Notes: generated from the sequence alone by a model not told the origin. Positions 7,105 to 16,467 are shown, counted from the stretch's first letter. The stretch is DNA of 36,503 nucleotides from Paraburkholderia sp. BCC1885 (GCF_900996235.1 NZ_CAAJGM010000221.1:1-36503), one strand, 5' to 3'. Numbers and translations are program-made.

Positions 7105-9585
7105 ATGCACGCACCGTTTGAGATGACCGAAGGTCAAAAGAGACTCGCGGCAATAATAGAGGCGTTGCCACCTGATAGCTCCCACTGGAACGAGGCCCAG
7201 AATAGATATCAGTTTGTTGACCGTTTACTGGAAGAATGTCTGGGATGGGAGAAGCCAAACATTGAAGTGGAGCGGTTTGATGAGCTTGGTGGCCGTGCTG
7301 ACTATATTCTCGGAAAACCCACCAAGGCTGTTCTTGAGGCTAAAAGGGAGTCGATAACATTTGATATTCCCCCAGCACCGGCAGGGACAATTTTGCGAAA
7401 AATTCAGCCGTTAATGCAAGCGTCGAAGGAGTTGTCTGCTGCTGTCCGGCAAGTCATCCCTTATTGCGCAATTCACGGTGCACAAATAGCGATAGTCTGC
7501 AATGGCCCGCAGCTTATTATATTTCAAGCACTGACGCCCGGAGAGTCACCACTTGACGGCGAATGCTATTTTTTTAATAGTCTTCAAGCTTATTTGTCCG
7601 ATTTTCCTATGTTGTGGAAGTTGTTGTCACCGGAGGGGATTTCCGAAAATCGGGCATATCGGGATTTAGCTCTGCACCGTCACCCGAGGATGCCGCCGAA
7701 AGCATCCACGTCGATTCCGGAACCTATGAAGTACCGTTACCGGAACAATTTTCAGGAAAATTTACGGTCACTATCATTTTTGCTGCTTGAGGAAATTGAA
7801 GAGAATCAAGGCTTGAAAAGCGATTTCTATAGAGAATGCTATGTACCAATCGAGGCGAATAATCGCCATCTACTGCTCAGCAAGAGCATAATAGAGTCGC
7901 GGTATCGTCGCTCTGGCATCGATGGGATTACCCCTTCTGCATTCGATTCTGTGGCTGTGTTAGACCATGAAGGGGAATTGCGAATTGATGATCCATCTGT
8001 TAGTGGCGGAGTTGGTTCTCGTCCGATAGTAGTCATCGGAGATGTAGGCGTTGGGAAAACCTCTTTCTTCGAAAATCTGTTTGAGAGCTTGAATAGCACC
8101 GAGAAAGCTAATACATATTTTATTCACATCAACCTCGGGATCAAGGCGAGCCTGGCAAATGGTATAAAGGATTTTGTGTTGTCGGAAATTCCATCCACAC
8201 TGAAATTAAAGTATGGGGTTGATATATTTACCGCAGATTTTGCAAATGCAATTTATCATCAAGATTTGAAGGATTTTGACCTGAGTGTGGAAGGACAGCT
8301 CAAGGACATTGATCCGCCAGGCTATGCGAAAGCTCGGATCGCATTTCTCACGAAAAAGATCGAACAACGAGATATGCATTTGCAAGCATCCCTTGGCCAC
8401 ATCGCTCGGGGTCGCAAGAAACAGATTATTCTAGTGTTGGATAATGCAGATCAGAGAACATTTAGCATTCAACAAGAAACATTCCTGATTGCACAGGAGC
8501 TGGCGGCATCTCGAAATTTGATCGTTTTTGTTGCCCTGCGTCCGAGCACTTTCTATCTTTCAAAGACTACCGGCACCCTTTCGGCGTATCAAAACAAGGT
8601 ATTGACAATATCGCCTCCACCTGCCGATGAAGTAATCCAAAGAAGGTTAATATTTGCCGCTCGAGTTGCGGAAGGAAAAGTTGCTCCGGCCACCTTATCG
8701 GGAATTCGATTAAATCTTGGAAATATCGTCTTATTTTTAAAAGCAACACTACGATCAGTTAGAACAAGTGACTCCATCAAGCAATTTCTCAGCAATATCA
8801 CCGGCGGTAACACCCGCGCGGTAATCGAGCTTATCACGGGTTTCTTCGGCAGCCCAAACGTAGATTCTCAAAAAATTGTGAGAATAGAGGAGTCGGGTGG
8901 CGATTACAAAATTCCACTACACGAATTCACCAAGCACGCTTTGTTGGGTGAATATGCATATTTCAATGCTCAATCCTCCCTCGTTGCTTGCAACATATTC
9001 GATATCGGCTCGGCTGATCCCCGTGAGCACTTCCTACCTAGCTTAATTGTTGCATTTTTGAGTTCAAACACAGGGGTGCTAGATAACGACGGATTTGTTC
9101 ATGGAATTAATGTAATAGACGAAATGGCACGACATGGATTTCTAGTGGAGCAAGTCCGTTTTGGCCTTCGGCGTCTTGCTGCGAAGCGTTTGATCGAAAC
9201 ACCTCACGCGCATTATCGCGAAGTTCCGGTCGACGATCACGTGCATCCCGAGCAATTCCACTTTCGCGCAACGTCCATCGGTATTTATCATGTTAGATTT
9301 TGGACGGGATCATTCGCGTTTCTTGACGCTGTGTCAACGGATACGCCGATTCTAGATCAGGATGCACGCGCTCTAGTTTCGAAATTTGCATCCTCTTTTT
9401 CAATTGAAGATAGACTTAAAAAAACTGAGTTCTTCTTAAAATACCTTGAGACTCAATGGCATTTCTCGAATTTTGTTTCAAATTACTATGATTTCATATC
9501 ACTGATTCAAGCGCAAAGCGATAGTTTCGCCTCCGTAAGGACTGTCGTGCAACGAGCCGCGAATAGGCAAGCTGACGATCGTTAG
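7105..9585 (+). CDS. HsdR_N-like nuclease fused to a STAND-like P-loop NTPase
   Basis: This is an 826-aa protein starting at ATG 7105 (AGAGGG upstream). Residues ~30-150 resemble the N-terminal nuclease of type I restriction HsdR: RYQFVDRLLEECLGW, then Asp66 in RADYILG and Glu78-x-Lys80 in VLEAK, a PD-(D/E)XK signature. Residues ~305-560 are a P-loop NTPase with Walker A GDVGVGKTS (312-320) and Walker B IILVLDNAD (441-449). The remaining ~270 residues are helical and could be a sensor or arm region. No HsdR helicase motifs or methylase partners are present. The gene is visibly AT-richer than its neighbours, a sign of transfer. The architecture suits a single-gene phage-defence effector, but that role is inference. 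Confidence 0.85.
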   Translation: MHAPFEMTEGQKRLAAIIEALPPDSSHWNEAQNRYQFVDRLLEECLGWEKPNIEVERFDELGGRADYILGKPTKAVLEAKRESITFDIPPAPAGTILRKIQPLMQASKELSAAVRQVIPYCAIHGAQIAIVCNGPQLIIFQALTPGESPLDGECYFFNSLQAYLSDFPMLWKLLSPEGISENRAYRDLALHRHPRMPPKASTSIPEPMKYRYRNNFQENLRSLSFLLLEEIEENQGLKSDFYRECYVPIEANNRHLLLSKSIIESRYRRSGIDGITPSAFDSVAVLDHEGELRIDDPSVSGGVGSRPIVVIGDVGVGKTSFFENLFESLNSTEKANTYFIHINLGIKASLANGIKDFVLSEIPSTLKLKYGVDIFTADFANAIYHQDLKDFDLSVEGQLKDIDPPGYAKARIAFLTKKIEQRDMHLQASLGHIARGRKKQIILVLDNADQRTFSIQQETFLIAQELAASRNLIVFVALRPSTFYLSKTTGTLSAYQNKVLTISPPPADEVIQRRLIFAARVAEGKVAPATLSGIRLNLGNIVLFLKATLRSVRTSDSIKQFLSNITGGNTRAVIELITGFFGSPNVDSQKIVRIEESGGDYKIPLHEFTKHALLGEYAYFNAQSSLVACNIFDIGSADPREHFLPSLIVAFLSSNTGVLDNDGFVHGINVIDEMARHGFLVEQVRFGLRRLAAKRLIETPHAHYREVPVDDHVHPEQFHFRATSIGIYHVRFWTGSFAFLDAVSTDTPILDQDARALVSKFASSFSIEDRLKKTEFFLKYLETQWHFSNFVSNYYDFISLIQAQSDSFASVRTVVQRAANRQADDR

Positions 9586-10363
9586 CGAGGAGCTTTCGTC
9601 CATACAAAATATATTAAGACTACTTTCCGACTATTATTTTCGATCCAGCAAATCGGGACGGTTGTCCGTTTAACCTCAGGAGCCGCCGTTGGATTACCGG
9701 GGGCTCGAACGGAGGGATTGAGTCGATGCATGAGCGTCTGCATACCGATCCGAAGCGCCTTGAGATAGCCAAAGAACGACGGCTGGCACGGCATAAGGAT
9801 GCCGGGTAGATTCGCGTTATTTCATTTGCGAACGGCAACTTCAGAGGCACACGTCTCTTCAGGGTCGCGTCCAGCCGGTCGGGAGATCGCGAGGTTCGAG
9901 CCAAGTATGCACTTCGCATGAGGCGGCACCGGCCATGAAGCGTCGTTCGCCTGAACCGTTGCTCGGACATTCAATCGTCGGTTGCACTCAGCAAACCGCC
10001 ATTCGATCCTCGATGACGTACATCGCTTCTCGGCGTTTGCCGACGTTCATCGATCGGCGGTGAGACGGCCGCTCAACGATCCGGATGGGCCGTTTGTCAA
10101 GCAGACACGTCGACGGTAGCTAACCGCCCCTTATCAAAGTGCGAATTGATGCATCCCAGTCTTCCAGCCTTAGACTGCATCGTGGGCAGCCTCACGCGCC
10201 CTTCCGACCGTTCCTACAGCCGGCCAAACCGAACATGAAATAGGCGCTGAGCAAAGGGGGGAAGTCCGATTTCATAGTCATCGATGCGCCGTTCGACGCC
10301 CGGATCAAATGTTAGACTCACAAACGCGTGCGTCGATATATCGCTTCCCCGAGACTCAAGACG
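9586..10363. other. Long intergenic stretch with a small coding remnant
   Basis: No convincing gene lies here. One plus-strand frame (about 9651-9809) reads coherently, with RSRRWITGG and then, from ATG 9726 to the stop at 9807, DPKRLEIAKERRLARHKDAG, but it has no good start or Shine-Dalgarno and is best seen as the tail of a decayed gene. The remainder looks like non-coding island DNA. Confidence 0.4.
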
Positions 10364-11671
10364 ATGAAATCCACAGAAAATCAAGAGCGCGTTTACAACA
10401 TCCTTGTGTATGGCTTTGAACAGAAGGGGCTCCCCGTTCCCGCCGAACCTCTTCGAATGAAAAACTATTCCGTGTTCTTCGAACGTTATGGCACTGCTAG
10501 GCGATTTCAAGAATACGATGGCGTTGTCTTATTTCAGGGGCTATTCGAGACGTTTGAGCGACGCGGTAATTACGGGAGATCATATCTCCTGCATAAATAT
10601 GACCCAGATGAACTGGACAAGCGAAAGAAAGAGACCACGCTTTTGCTGGAGAAAGAGGGCTTTCTCTGTTATCTGCTGACTGAACTTTTCGTCGACCACG
10701 CGGATGGACGAGACTATTCACGCACCGATCTCGTCAAATACCAGTTGTCCCACAGTCAATTCTATCGCGAGAACTTCGCCTCGCGCCATGCTCATCTTGC
10801 GCCTGTGCTCAGCGAATTCAAACGATTCCTAGACATGTTCGGGGCGGCTAACAGCTATTTCACGTCTTATAATGATTCGCTCGATTTCTGTCCATTAGCG
10901 ACTTCTAGTGGAAAGACTGTCGGATTCGTGCTCAACCGAGGCGAGTATGTGGTCCCCTCTTTGGTTCCTGATAGTCGCGAAGACATCATCAAGGAGTATC
11001 TTGAATTATTAATCGATGCCGTAACTGCAGTGCAAAACAAGATGCATCAAACTTTGCCTGAATGGATCGTCTCATACAAGTTTGAAGAGGAGGATTCATT
11101 ATCTGAGAAAAGAGATGATCTACGTTCTGCAATAGCCGAAGTCGATGATCGATTTCAGAAGTTGGCCATGTTCAAAGCGGCTCTCTTTCATAGTGGCCCC
11201 GATCTGGTCGCCGACGTGGGTGCGATACTGCATGCGGCGCTAGGCACACCAATTGATGCGATCGATGACTTGCGAGAAGACATCAAGCTATTAGACGATG
11301 ATGGAAAAGTAATCGCGATATGCGAGGTAAAAGGTATCAATCGCGGAGTCGGGCGGGAGAACATAAACCAGACCGATTCGCATCGCGCTAGGTCGGGATT
11401 TGATGATCAGTTCCCTGCATTACTTATCGCAAATACGAACATAAAGAATGCGCGATCGATAGCAGAGAAAGATCAAGAGATCGATGGGCAACAGATCAGG
11501 CATGCAGTAAATATGCGTATTCTTGTCATGCGAACTATTGACTTGCTCGGCGTGCTTCGGCTAGTGCTCGCAGGAAAGGTAGCCCAAGAAGATGCTCGCG
11601 CCCTTATCCTAGGGAATGTTGGTTGGCTGCGTGTGGAGGGGGACAGAATCAACGTCCTTAACGGACAGTAG
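10364..11671 (+). CDS. PD-(D/E)XK nuclease-like protein, possible defence gene
   Basis: This 435-aa protein starts at ATG 10364; an in-frame GTG 36 bases earlier is the alternative, and neither has a strong Shine-Dalgarno. The C-terminal domain (~265-420) contains Asp306 in LREDIKLL and Glu321-x-Lys323 in AICEVKG, matching the D-x(n)-ExK core of PD-(D/E)XK nucleases. The N-terminal ~260 residues are helical and not recognised. It is AT-richer than the core genes and stands alone on the plus strand between long non-coding stretches. A restriction-like or abortive role is a reasonable guess. Confidence 0.7.
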   Translation: MKSTENQERVYNILVYGFEQKGLPVPAEPLRMKNYSVFFERYGTARRFQEYDGVVLFQGLFETFERRGNYGRSYLLHKYDPDELDKRKKETTLLLEKEGFLCYLLTELFVDHADGRDYSRTDLVKYQLSHSQFYRENFASRHAHLAPVLSEFKRFLDMFGAANSYFTSYNDSLDFCPLATSSGKTVGFVLNRGEYVVPSLVPDSREDIIKEYLELLIDAVTAVQNKMHQTLPEWIVSYKFEEEDSLSEKRDDLRSAIAEVDDRFQKLAMFKAALFHSGPDLVADVGAILHAALGTPIDAIDDLREDIKLLDDDGKVIAICEVKGINRGVGRENINQTDSHRARSGFDDQFPALLIANTNIKNARSIAEKDQEIDGQQIRHAVNMRILVMRTIDLLGVLRLVLAGKVAQEDARALILGNVGWLRVEGDRINVLNGQ

Positions 11672-12108
11672 AAATCCCGACGCGATTGATCAACTCTCAG
11701 CGTACCCCACGTAACCGCCTACCTGACCGGCATATCGAGGCTGCGCGCCGAAGACATTGCATGTACGGCTGCTTTGGCTTGAGAACGGCCGCTGTCGTCG
11801 AGGGTACTTAAATGACGGCAACGGGTCGATTTCGGCCGGCGCAACCCCGGCACGTTCAGAGTACCCACCAAAGAACGCCCGGACATCCCGGACGTTTGTC
11901 TTCAACAACTGCGGGATTTTTCACTCTCTTCGGCAACGCTTTTTCAACTTGCTTGGCACAGCTTTCACTTTCTGTGGCGCCGAAGAAGACCGGCCACCTG
12001 CTAGTGTCCGCTCGTCGCCGTCAAGGATTCGACGTTCGTGTGTTGCGATGGCAGTCACCAATGCAGTCCGGCGGTTGTTCCGTTCGCAATTCACGGCGAG
12101 GTATCGGC
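11672..12108. other. Intergenic stretch, no supported gene
   Basis: Frames on both strands are short, rich in Arg/Ser and lack ribosome-binding sites. Nothing RNA-like or repeat-like stood out. Confidence 0.4.
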
Positions 12109-13032
12109 CTAACCGGTCCTGGCCGGTTTCAGTTTTGCGATGATTCGAGTCCAGCAACTAGAGGGATTTGGGTCTATCCGTTTAATTAGATCTGAATCCT
12201 CTTTCATGAACACGTTGTAGTAATGTATATATCTGACTTTAGTGGTCTTCCACACTGGCGCGCGGAAACACCTTCGCTGGATGACAACACCGAGGTTCGC
12301 TTCATGCTCAATGTAAGCACGCATTCTAATATAGAACTCCTTCATTATGGGCCAAATGGTCTCGCGAAGAAATGGTTCGTCGATATCTCCGACTTCCACC
12401 CCGGCACACAGATATTCGTAAAAACTCAGGATATGCTGGACCGATTCCACAATAGGAAATTTAGCACGTCCCTCAGAGAATTTCCATTCGGATGCTGTTG
12501 CTCTGGCAACGAGTAATTTATCCGCGTCATCCGGCGTCATTATCGAGCCTTCTGGCCACTGGGACATGACGTTGATTCGGTGATTGTTGAACACTTCGCT
12601 GAGTCGAAAATGAAAAAGAACGTTCAGCGTATGTTGTTTGCGCGCGTTGCGCGAATTTTGATTCCGCTGACCGAGCCAGCCAATCGTTGCCATGATAGCT
12701 GCCAGCGATGTTACGCCGTCGCTCGTTTTACCGACATAAAATAACCACAGCGGAAATGCCAGAAAGAGTACAGTAACCCACGTCAACAGCCCTCCGGCAT
12801 CCCGGCGAGAAAATATATATCGTCGAACGAACCGAATAAGAATTGCCACGACGGCGACCAGCACTCCAAACCCGTCGAGAATCAATTCTTTCACCTCAGG
12901 GGGAAGGCCGAGAGCGGCGTCAAGCGAGGCCTTCGAATAGGTGCCCCTGAACAAGCCGGCAGCCAGTATCGCCGCCACGATAAGAAGCCCTATCGTGAGG
13001 TCAAAATGTGGTCTGCTTCGATGTTTCGACAT
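12109..13032 (-). CDS. DUF4760-like membrane protein
   Basis: This 307-aa protein starts at the second of two tandem ATGs (13030-13032) with GGAGG 5 bases upstream; an in-frame GTG at 13083 is less likely. Hydrophobic segments follow: IGLLIVAAILAAGLF, FGVLVAVVAILI, WVTVLFLAFPLWLFYVG and VTSLAAIMATIGWL, giving three or four membrane helices. The cytoplasmic part (RNSRNARKQHTLNVLFHFRL, then SFYEYLCAGVEVGDID) matches the DUF4760 pattern. Such proteins are common in accessory islands; some are suspected membrane effectors, but no function is established for this one. It is coded opposite to the two nuclease-like genes and in the same direction as the recombinase upstream. Confidence 0.7.
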   Translation of the reverse strand: MSKHRSRPHFDLTIGLLIVAAILAAGLFRGTYSKASLDAALGLPPEVKELILDGFGVLVAVVAILIRFVRRYIFSRRDAGGLLTWVTVLFLAFPLWLFYVGKTSDGVTSLAAIMATIGWLGQRNQNSRNARKQHTLNVLFHFRLSEVFNNHRINVMSQWPEGSIMTPDDADKLLVARATASEWKFSEGRAKFPIVESVQHILSFYEYLCAGVEVGDIDEPFLRETIWPIMKEFYIRMRAYIEHEANLGVVIQRRCFRAPVWKTTKVRYIHYYNVFMKEDSDLIKRIDPNPSSCWTRIIAKLKPARTG

Positions 13033-13325
13033 CATCGCCTCCATCGCCAAACGTATTTTCGTCGCCAAAGAATTTTTTAGCACTTCTCGTTGGCGGGGAC
13101 TTCATATCAAAGACCACACGCGCACGTTACTCAAACGCCCTTGAGCGATTTGGGTGGGGTAACGAACACAACGGCGAAATTCGCCGGACATGAAGCGTAG
13201 TTCAACAGAGACTCTGTGTCGGTAGCGTCGCGCGCTACCGTCGGAAATGCCCCGCCGCCACGCGCCTATCGCACCACCAGACCAGCACGTCTATCGCGGG
13301 AACTTCCCCAAAAAAGCGCCACCTG

Positions 13326-13943
13326 TTAGGTCTGCTTGTGGCGGCTTCGAACGTCTCTTACGGGTCGTCTGCCCGTCGGTGCCGCGCAGTACCTATGTAC
13401 TGTTACACGGTCGATGCCGAAGGTCCGCGCGAGCGCAGTACGGTTTTCACCAGCGTCAAAACGTCGCTTCAACTCGATCTGCTGTTCAGTCGTGAGCTTC
13501 GGCTTACGACCTTGATATTTCCCGCCATCCAGACGCGCACGCGCGATGCCTTCGCGCTGCCGTTCTCTCCTGATCCCGTGCTCGAATTCCGCAAATGCGG
13601 CGAACATGGTCAGCGCCAGTTTGCCGCCCGGCGTGTCGGTATCAAATCCCTGCATGAGAATGACTAGGCGCACACCTCTCGCGCTGAGCGTGTTGATTTG
13701 CGTCAGCACGTCAACGGTGCTACGGCCAAGCCGGTCGAGCGCGTAGACGACGAGCGTGTCTCCTTCGCGGAGATAGGCTGAGCACTTCGCCCAACCATCG
13801 CGGCTGTCGGCGGCGGTGGTGCCGCTCGCTGCTTCGTCTGCAAACTCCTTCCCCACTTTGTAGCCAGCGGAGTTAATGGCCTGCCGTTGGTTTTCGACCG
13901 TCTGCCCAGCGGTCGAAACGCGCAGATACGAAATGATGCTCAT
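13326..13943 (-). CDS. Serine recombinase (resolvase/invertase family)
   Basis: This 205-aa protein starts at ATG 13941-13943. The catalytic domain opens with MSIISYLRVSTAGQT, with Ser10 as nucleophile, and includes the YALDRLGRS motif (67-75) with the conserved Arg pair. A long helix E region and a C-terminal helix-turn-helix follow (TALARTFGIDRVTVHRYC, ~165-185). The size matches Tn3-type resolvases and Hin-type invertases rather than large serine integrases. No transposase or invertible gene is adjacent. Inverted motifs upstream (13960-14011) may be its promoter or site. An enzyme of this type could account for local inversions, including the odd tRNA-Thr arrangement. Confidence 0.9.
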   Translation of the reverse strand: MSIISYLRVSTAGQTVENQRQAINSAGYKVGKEFADEAASGTTAADSRDGWAKCSAYLREGDTLVVYALDRLGRSTVDVLTQINTLSARGVRLVILMQGFDTDTPGGKLALTMFAAFAEFEHGIRRERQREGIARARLDGGKYQGRKPKLTTEQQIELKRRFDAGENRTALARTFGIDRVTVHRYCAAPTGRRPVRDVRSRHKQT

Positions 13944-13959
13944 CGTGATGTTTGTCGTT

Positions 13960-14011
13960 GTTGCAATAGGGTATATTTATTATTTTGCATCGGACCCTAT
14001 ATATTTGCAAC
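13960..14011. promoter_or_regulatory. AT-rich inverted motifs upstream of the recombinase
   Basis: GTTGCAATAGGGTATAT (13960-13976) faces GTTGCAAATATATAGGG on the other strand (13995-14011). Both share GTTGCAA and a nearby TATA/AGGG block. The stretch is much more AT-rich than its surroundings and sits 17 bases from the recombinase start. It may be an operator, promoter or recombination site. Confidence 0.35.
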
Positions 14012-14026
14012 ATAATACGCAACGGT

Positions 14027-14164
14027 TTAACTTTGCTCAGGCGCGTGGCGTTGGTGTTTAGCCAAATGCAACAACATGTCGCCTCGCTCCGTCAGCGTGA
14101 TGTCGGGCGCAGGTCTATTTCCGGCAGTTTGCGTTCGCGAAACGGTGTCCGCACTAAGTCGCAC
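14027..14164 (-). CDS. Possible 45-aa protein or gene remnant
   Basis: From GTG 14162-14164 the frame gives MRLSADTVSRTQTAGNRPAP followed by DITLTERGDMLLHLAKHQRH and a stop at 14027. The composition looks coding (balanced, helical C-terminus), but there is no Shine-Dalgarno and the start is a guess. It could equally be the end of a decayed longer gene. No family is recognised. Confidence 0.25.
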   Translation of the reverse strand: MRLSADTVSRTQTAGNRPAPDITLTERGDMLLHLAKHQRHAPEQS

Positions 14165-14243
14165 GACGGACGTCGTGGACGAAGTAGTATGAGTGTTCAG
14201 CGGGGCGTCGCGAGGTGTGGCTAACGATCAAGGGGATCGCAGC

Positions 14244-15173
14244 GTGTACGAAACTATTGAAGATATTCAGTCTCTTCGAGACGTCGTGGCCGAGTCAGTC
14301 AGCCTCGAGTTCAAAGCCGGAGCCAAACTCGACAACTTGAATGAGCGGGCGCGGTTGGATCTGATCGCGGACGTTACAGCGTTCGCCAACGCGGGCGGTG
14401 GTACGCTGATATACGGTGTCGGCGAAATTCAACGCGACGGCAAGTCCTATGCTGGCGACATCTCGCCAGTGCAAGACGCTCGAATGACTCAAGATCGGCT
14501 GAGGGAGATCATCGTCTCCAATACAGACCCGGTGCTGCGCGGTTTTACGATCACGCACATCCCGGCTGATGGCGGATCGATCTTCGTTGTCAAAGTCGAA
14601 GAAGGCGATACCGCGTATCAGAATACCTGCGACCGCAGGTATTACGGTCGCATCGACGCATCAGCTCAACAGATGCACGGATTCGCCATTCGCGACGTGA
14701 TGAACCGGCGCACGCGACCTCACGTAACGGCCTCATTCAAAGCAGTTACTCGCGGCGAAATACGAGGTGACCAACGCGAGTACGTACTGCTTGGAGAACT
14801 CAAGAACGAAGGTAACCTCACAGCGCACCACTGGGCGCTGCGAGTCGCAATCCCCGATGTCATCGGAACGCACGACGGTCAGATGCTGCAGCACATGCGC
14901 AGGCACGGTGAGGACCGCATAGAGGGCCTCGGCTACACATGGTACCGGTACTTGTCTGAGCGAATCGATGGCCGGACACTCCGGATATTGCCCGGCGAGA
15001 CATTGGATCTGCGCGAGAACTTCCATGAAACTGCACAGCTGGTCTTACGCGTCGGAAGCCACGACCAACAGCGGATCATGGAGCACGCGCCTGCAGTGTA
15101 TTGGGAACTGTTCGTAGACGATGCGCCCAAGCAGAAAGGCGAGCTACCCTACGCCGACTGGTGCGATTTCTGA
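14244..15173 (+). CDS. AlbA_2 / Schlafen-type domain protein
   Basis: GTG 14244 is preferred as start, with AAGGGG 8 bases upstream, giving 309 aa; a GTG at 14193 would add 17 unlikely residues. The N-terminus has the AlbA_2 pattern: ES.SLEFK (17-24, Glu22 and Lys24) and ADVTAFANAGGGTLIYGVGE (~44-65). The YYGRIDASAQQM segment (~135-150) ends the domain. The C-terminal half is a beta-rich unknown region. AlbA_2 proteins are nucleic-acid-binding or nuclease-like and recur in defence islands and as regulators; which applies here cannot be told. No partner gene is adjacent. Confidence 0.75.
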   Translation: MYETIEDIQSLRDVVAESVSLEFKAGAKLDNLNERARLDLIADVTAFANAGGGTLIYGVGEIQRDGKSYAGDISPVQDARMTQDRLREIIVSNTDPVLRGFTITHIPADGGSIFVVKVEEGDTAYQNTCDRRYYGRIDASAQQMHGFAIRDVMNRRTRPHVTASFKAVTRGEIRGDQREYVLLGELKNEGNLTAHHWALRVAIPDVIGTHDGQMLQHMRRHGEDRIEGLGYTWYRYLSERIDGRTLRILPGETLDLRENFHETAQLVLRVGSHDQQRIMEHAPAVYWELFVDDAPKQKGELPYADWCDF

Positions 15174-15536
15174 TCGAACTAAGCAACTTGGAACGCGAGT
15201 CCCACGAGCAAGGTCCATCCCTTGTGTTTGTTCGCAGCCGGATACACGATGCGCCGACGGGCGTAACCGATGTGCGAGCATGAGCGGTCGCTCAGCGCAG
15301 TGGCAACCAATGTCGGAGATGGATCGACCTGTGCCCGACGCAGGCCGACTTACGTCGCACCGTGTTATTTAATCCGCACTGGATCGAGTGCAGCCAGGAA
15401 GCGGCATTAGCTCGTCCCGTCAATCGGACGTTCAGACGTCGGCCCCACTTTGCTTCCGGTCATCCGATTAGCGAAGACGAACGTTCCTTCATCGGCCCTT
15501 GCAGGCGTTCGCCGGTAGTATCGTTATCATTATTCG
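15174..15536. other. Intergenic stretch, nothing recognised
   Basis: No frame here has a ribosome-binding site or a recognisable product. It separates the AlbA_2 gene from the convergent membrane-protein pair. Confidence 0.4.
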
Positions 15537-16022
15537 TTAGCATGGAATTAGCCATGGGCAAAATTGACTCTTCGTCACGAACGAAGCAATGACTACAGCA
15601 CTTCCCGAGACACCTAATTGGGACAAAACGAAAGGATCTCTAGTGACCCCTTGAATCATCCCAACGGGGTTGACCGTTTTGTTGACGACAGCGCAACCGC
15701 TCATACCCTTCACTGGTGGGTCATCGGTAGATATCAGCAGGTAACCCTGTGGACTGTGAAGGATTTTGGGCCACCGATTTCCCGTTAATTGAAATGTGCC
15801 AAGTACACGTCCTTGACCGTCGCCTTGTGGGCAACCCCAATATACCTCCATTCCTCGAGGCAATTGGTCGGCGACATGCACCACCTCATATCCACGGTTC
15901 GACCGGTCGGAGACATAGACACTTAGTGCTATTACGCCAGTACTGAAAAGAACAAGCGTCACGAGGAGAAACCATCGTAAACGCTTAATTTTCTGGGCCG
16001 TCAATTTGGAGCGTCCTCGCAA
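15537..16022 (-). CDS. Membrane-anchored protein with a trypsin-like GxSG motif
   Basis: The frame of up to 161 aa has only TTG starts: TTG 16020-16022, or TTG 16002-16004, which has GCGAGGA 9 bases upstream. An N-terminal anchor (WFLLVTLVLFSTGVIALSVYV) is followed by an extracytoplasmic domain. The segment GMSGCAVVNKTVNPVGMIQG matches the nucleophile loop of trypsin-like proteases (GxSG...V...G.I.G), with the Ser in GMSG. The region that would carry the His and Asp barrel is too short, so it is a half-protease, a degenerate protease or another beta-barrel. Its start lies 38 bases inside the upstream membrane gene, so the two are co-translated. Confidence 0.5.
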   Translation of the reverse strand: MRGRSKLTAQKIKRLRWFLLVTLVLFSTGVIALSVYVSDRSNRGYEVVHVADQLPRGMEVYWGCPQGDGQGRVLGTFQLTGNRWPKILHSPQGYLLISTDDPPVKGMSGCAVVNKTVNPVGMIQGVTRDPFVLSQLGVSGSAVVIASFVTKSQFCPWLIPC

Positions 16023-16467
16023 TACGCGCTATCTTCAGCGCGAGTTCATCAGTAGTAAACCCCAATGTAAACGCAATGGCAAGGTTACTGATATATCCCG
16101 CTGTTAAAACTGCGCCACAAGAGATAGCGTCAGAAAAATGATTGAAAAATATAGCGGCCACGATTCCCGAAAACACCAGTCGCTTAAACGCTTTCCTGAC
16201 TCGATGCTCAGTTTGACCAAGAACGTTGAGCCACGCTGAAACTAAAATGCCGATCAGTATGCCTGCGTACTCCGTGTTCAAGTTTGGCACACTCCCCGCA
16301 GTTGACGTGGTGAAAGCCTGCCGAGCATCAAGATCAAAAAAACGAACAAAGTTCACTGGAAGGTTCGAAATTCCGCCGTAGGTCATAGTAACGGCCACGA
16401 CTGAGAGAAATGCGCCCAGTAATATTATTCCGGCGATGGTCTTGTCGAGCGAAAAATTGCTTTTCAT
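15985..16467 (-). CDS. Polytopic membrane protein, unknown
   Basis: This 160-aa protein starts at ATG 16465-16467 (MKSNFSLDKTIAGII). Hydrophobic segments are near residues 10-30 (IAGIILLGAFLSVVAVTMTY), 66-82 (YAGILIGILVSAWLNVL), 94-110 (LVFSGIVAAIFFNHF) and 113-135 (GAVLTAGYISNLAIAFTLGF), so four helices are likely. No family is recognised. Its 3' end overlaps the downstream trypsin-like gene by 38 bases, implying a joint function at the inner membrane. Confidence 0.6.
   Translation of the reverse strand: MKSNFSLDKTIAGIILLGAFLSVVAVTMTYGGISNLPVNFVRFFDLDARQAFTTSTAGSVPNLNTEYAGILIGILVSAWLNVLGQTEHRVRKAFKRLVFSGIVAAIFFNHFSDAISCGAVLTAGYISNLAIAFTLGFTTDELALKIARIARTLQIDGPEN

Noticed and set aside
13326..13943. 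Serine recombinase as the integrase of the island
   Set aside because: It is a small resolvase/invertase type; integration at a tRNA anticodon stem is the habit of tyrosine integrases, none of which is visible.
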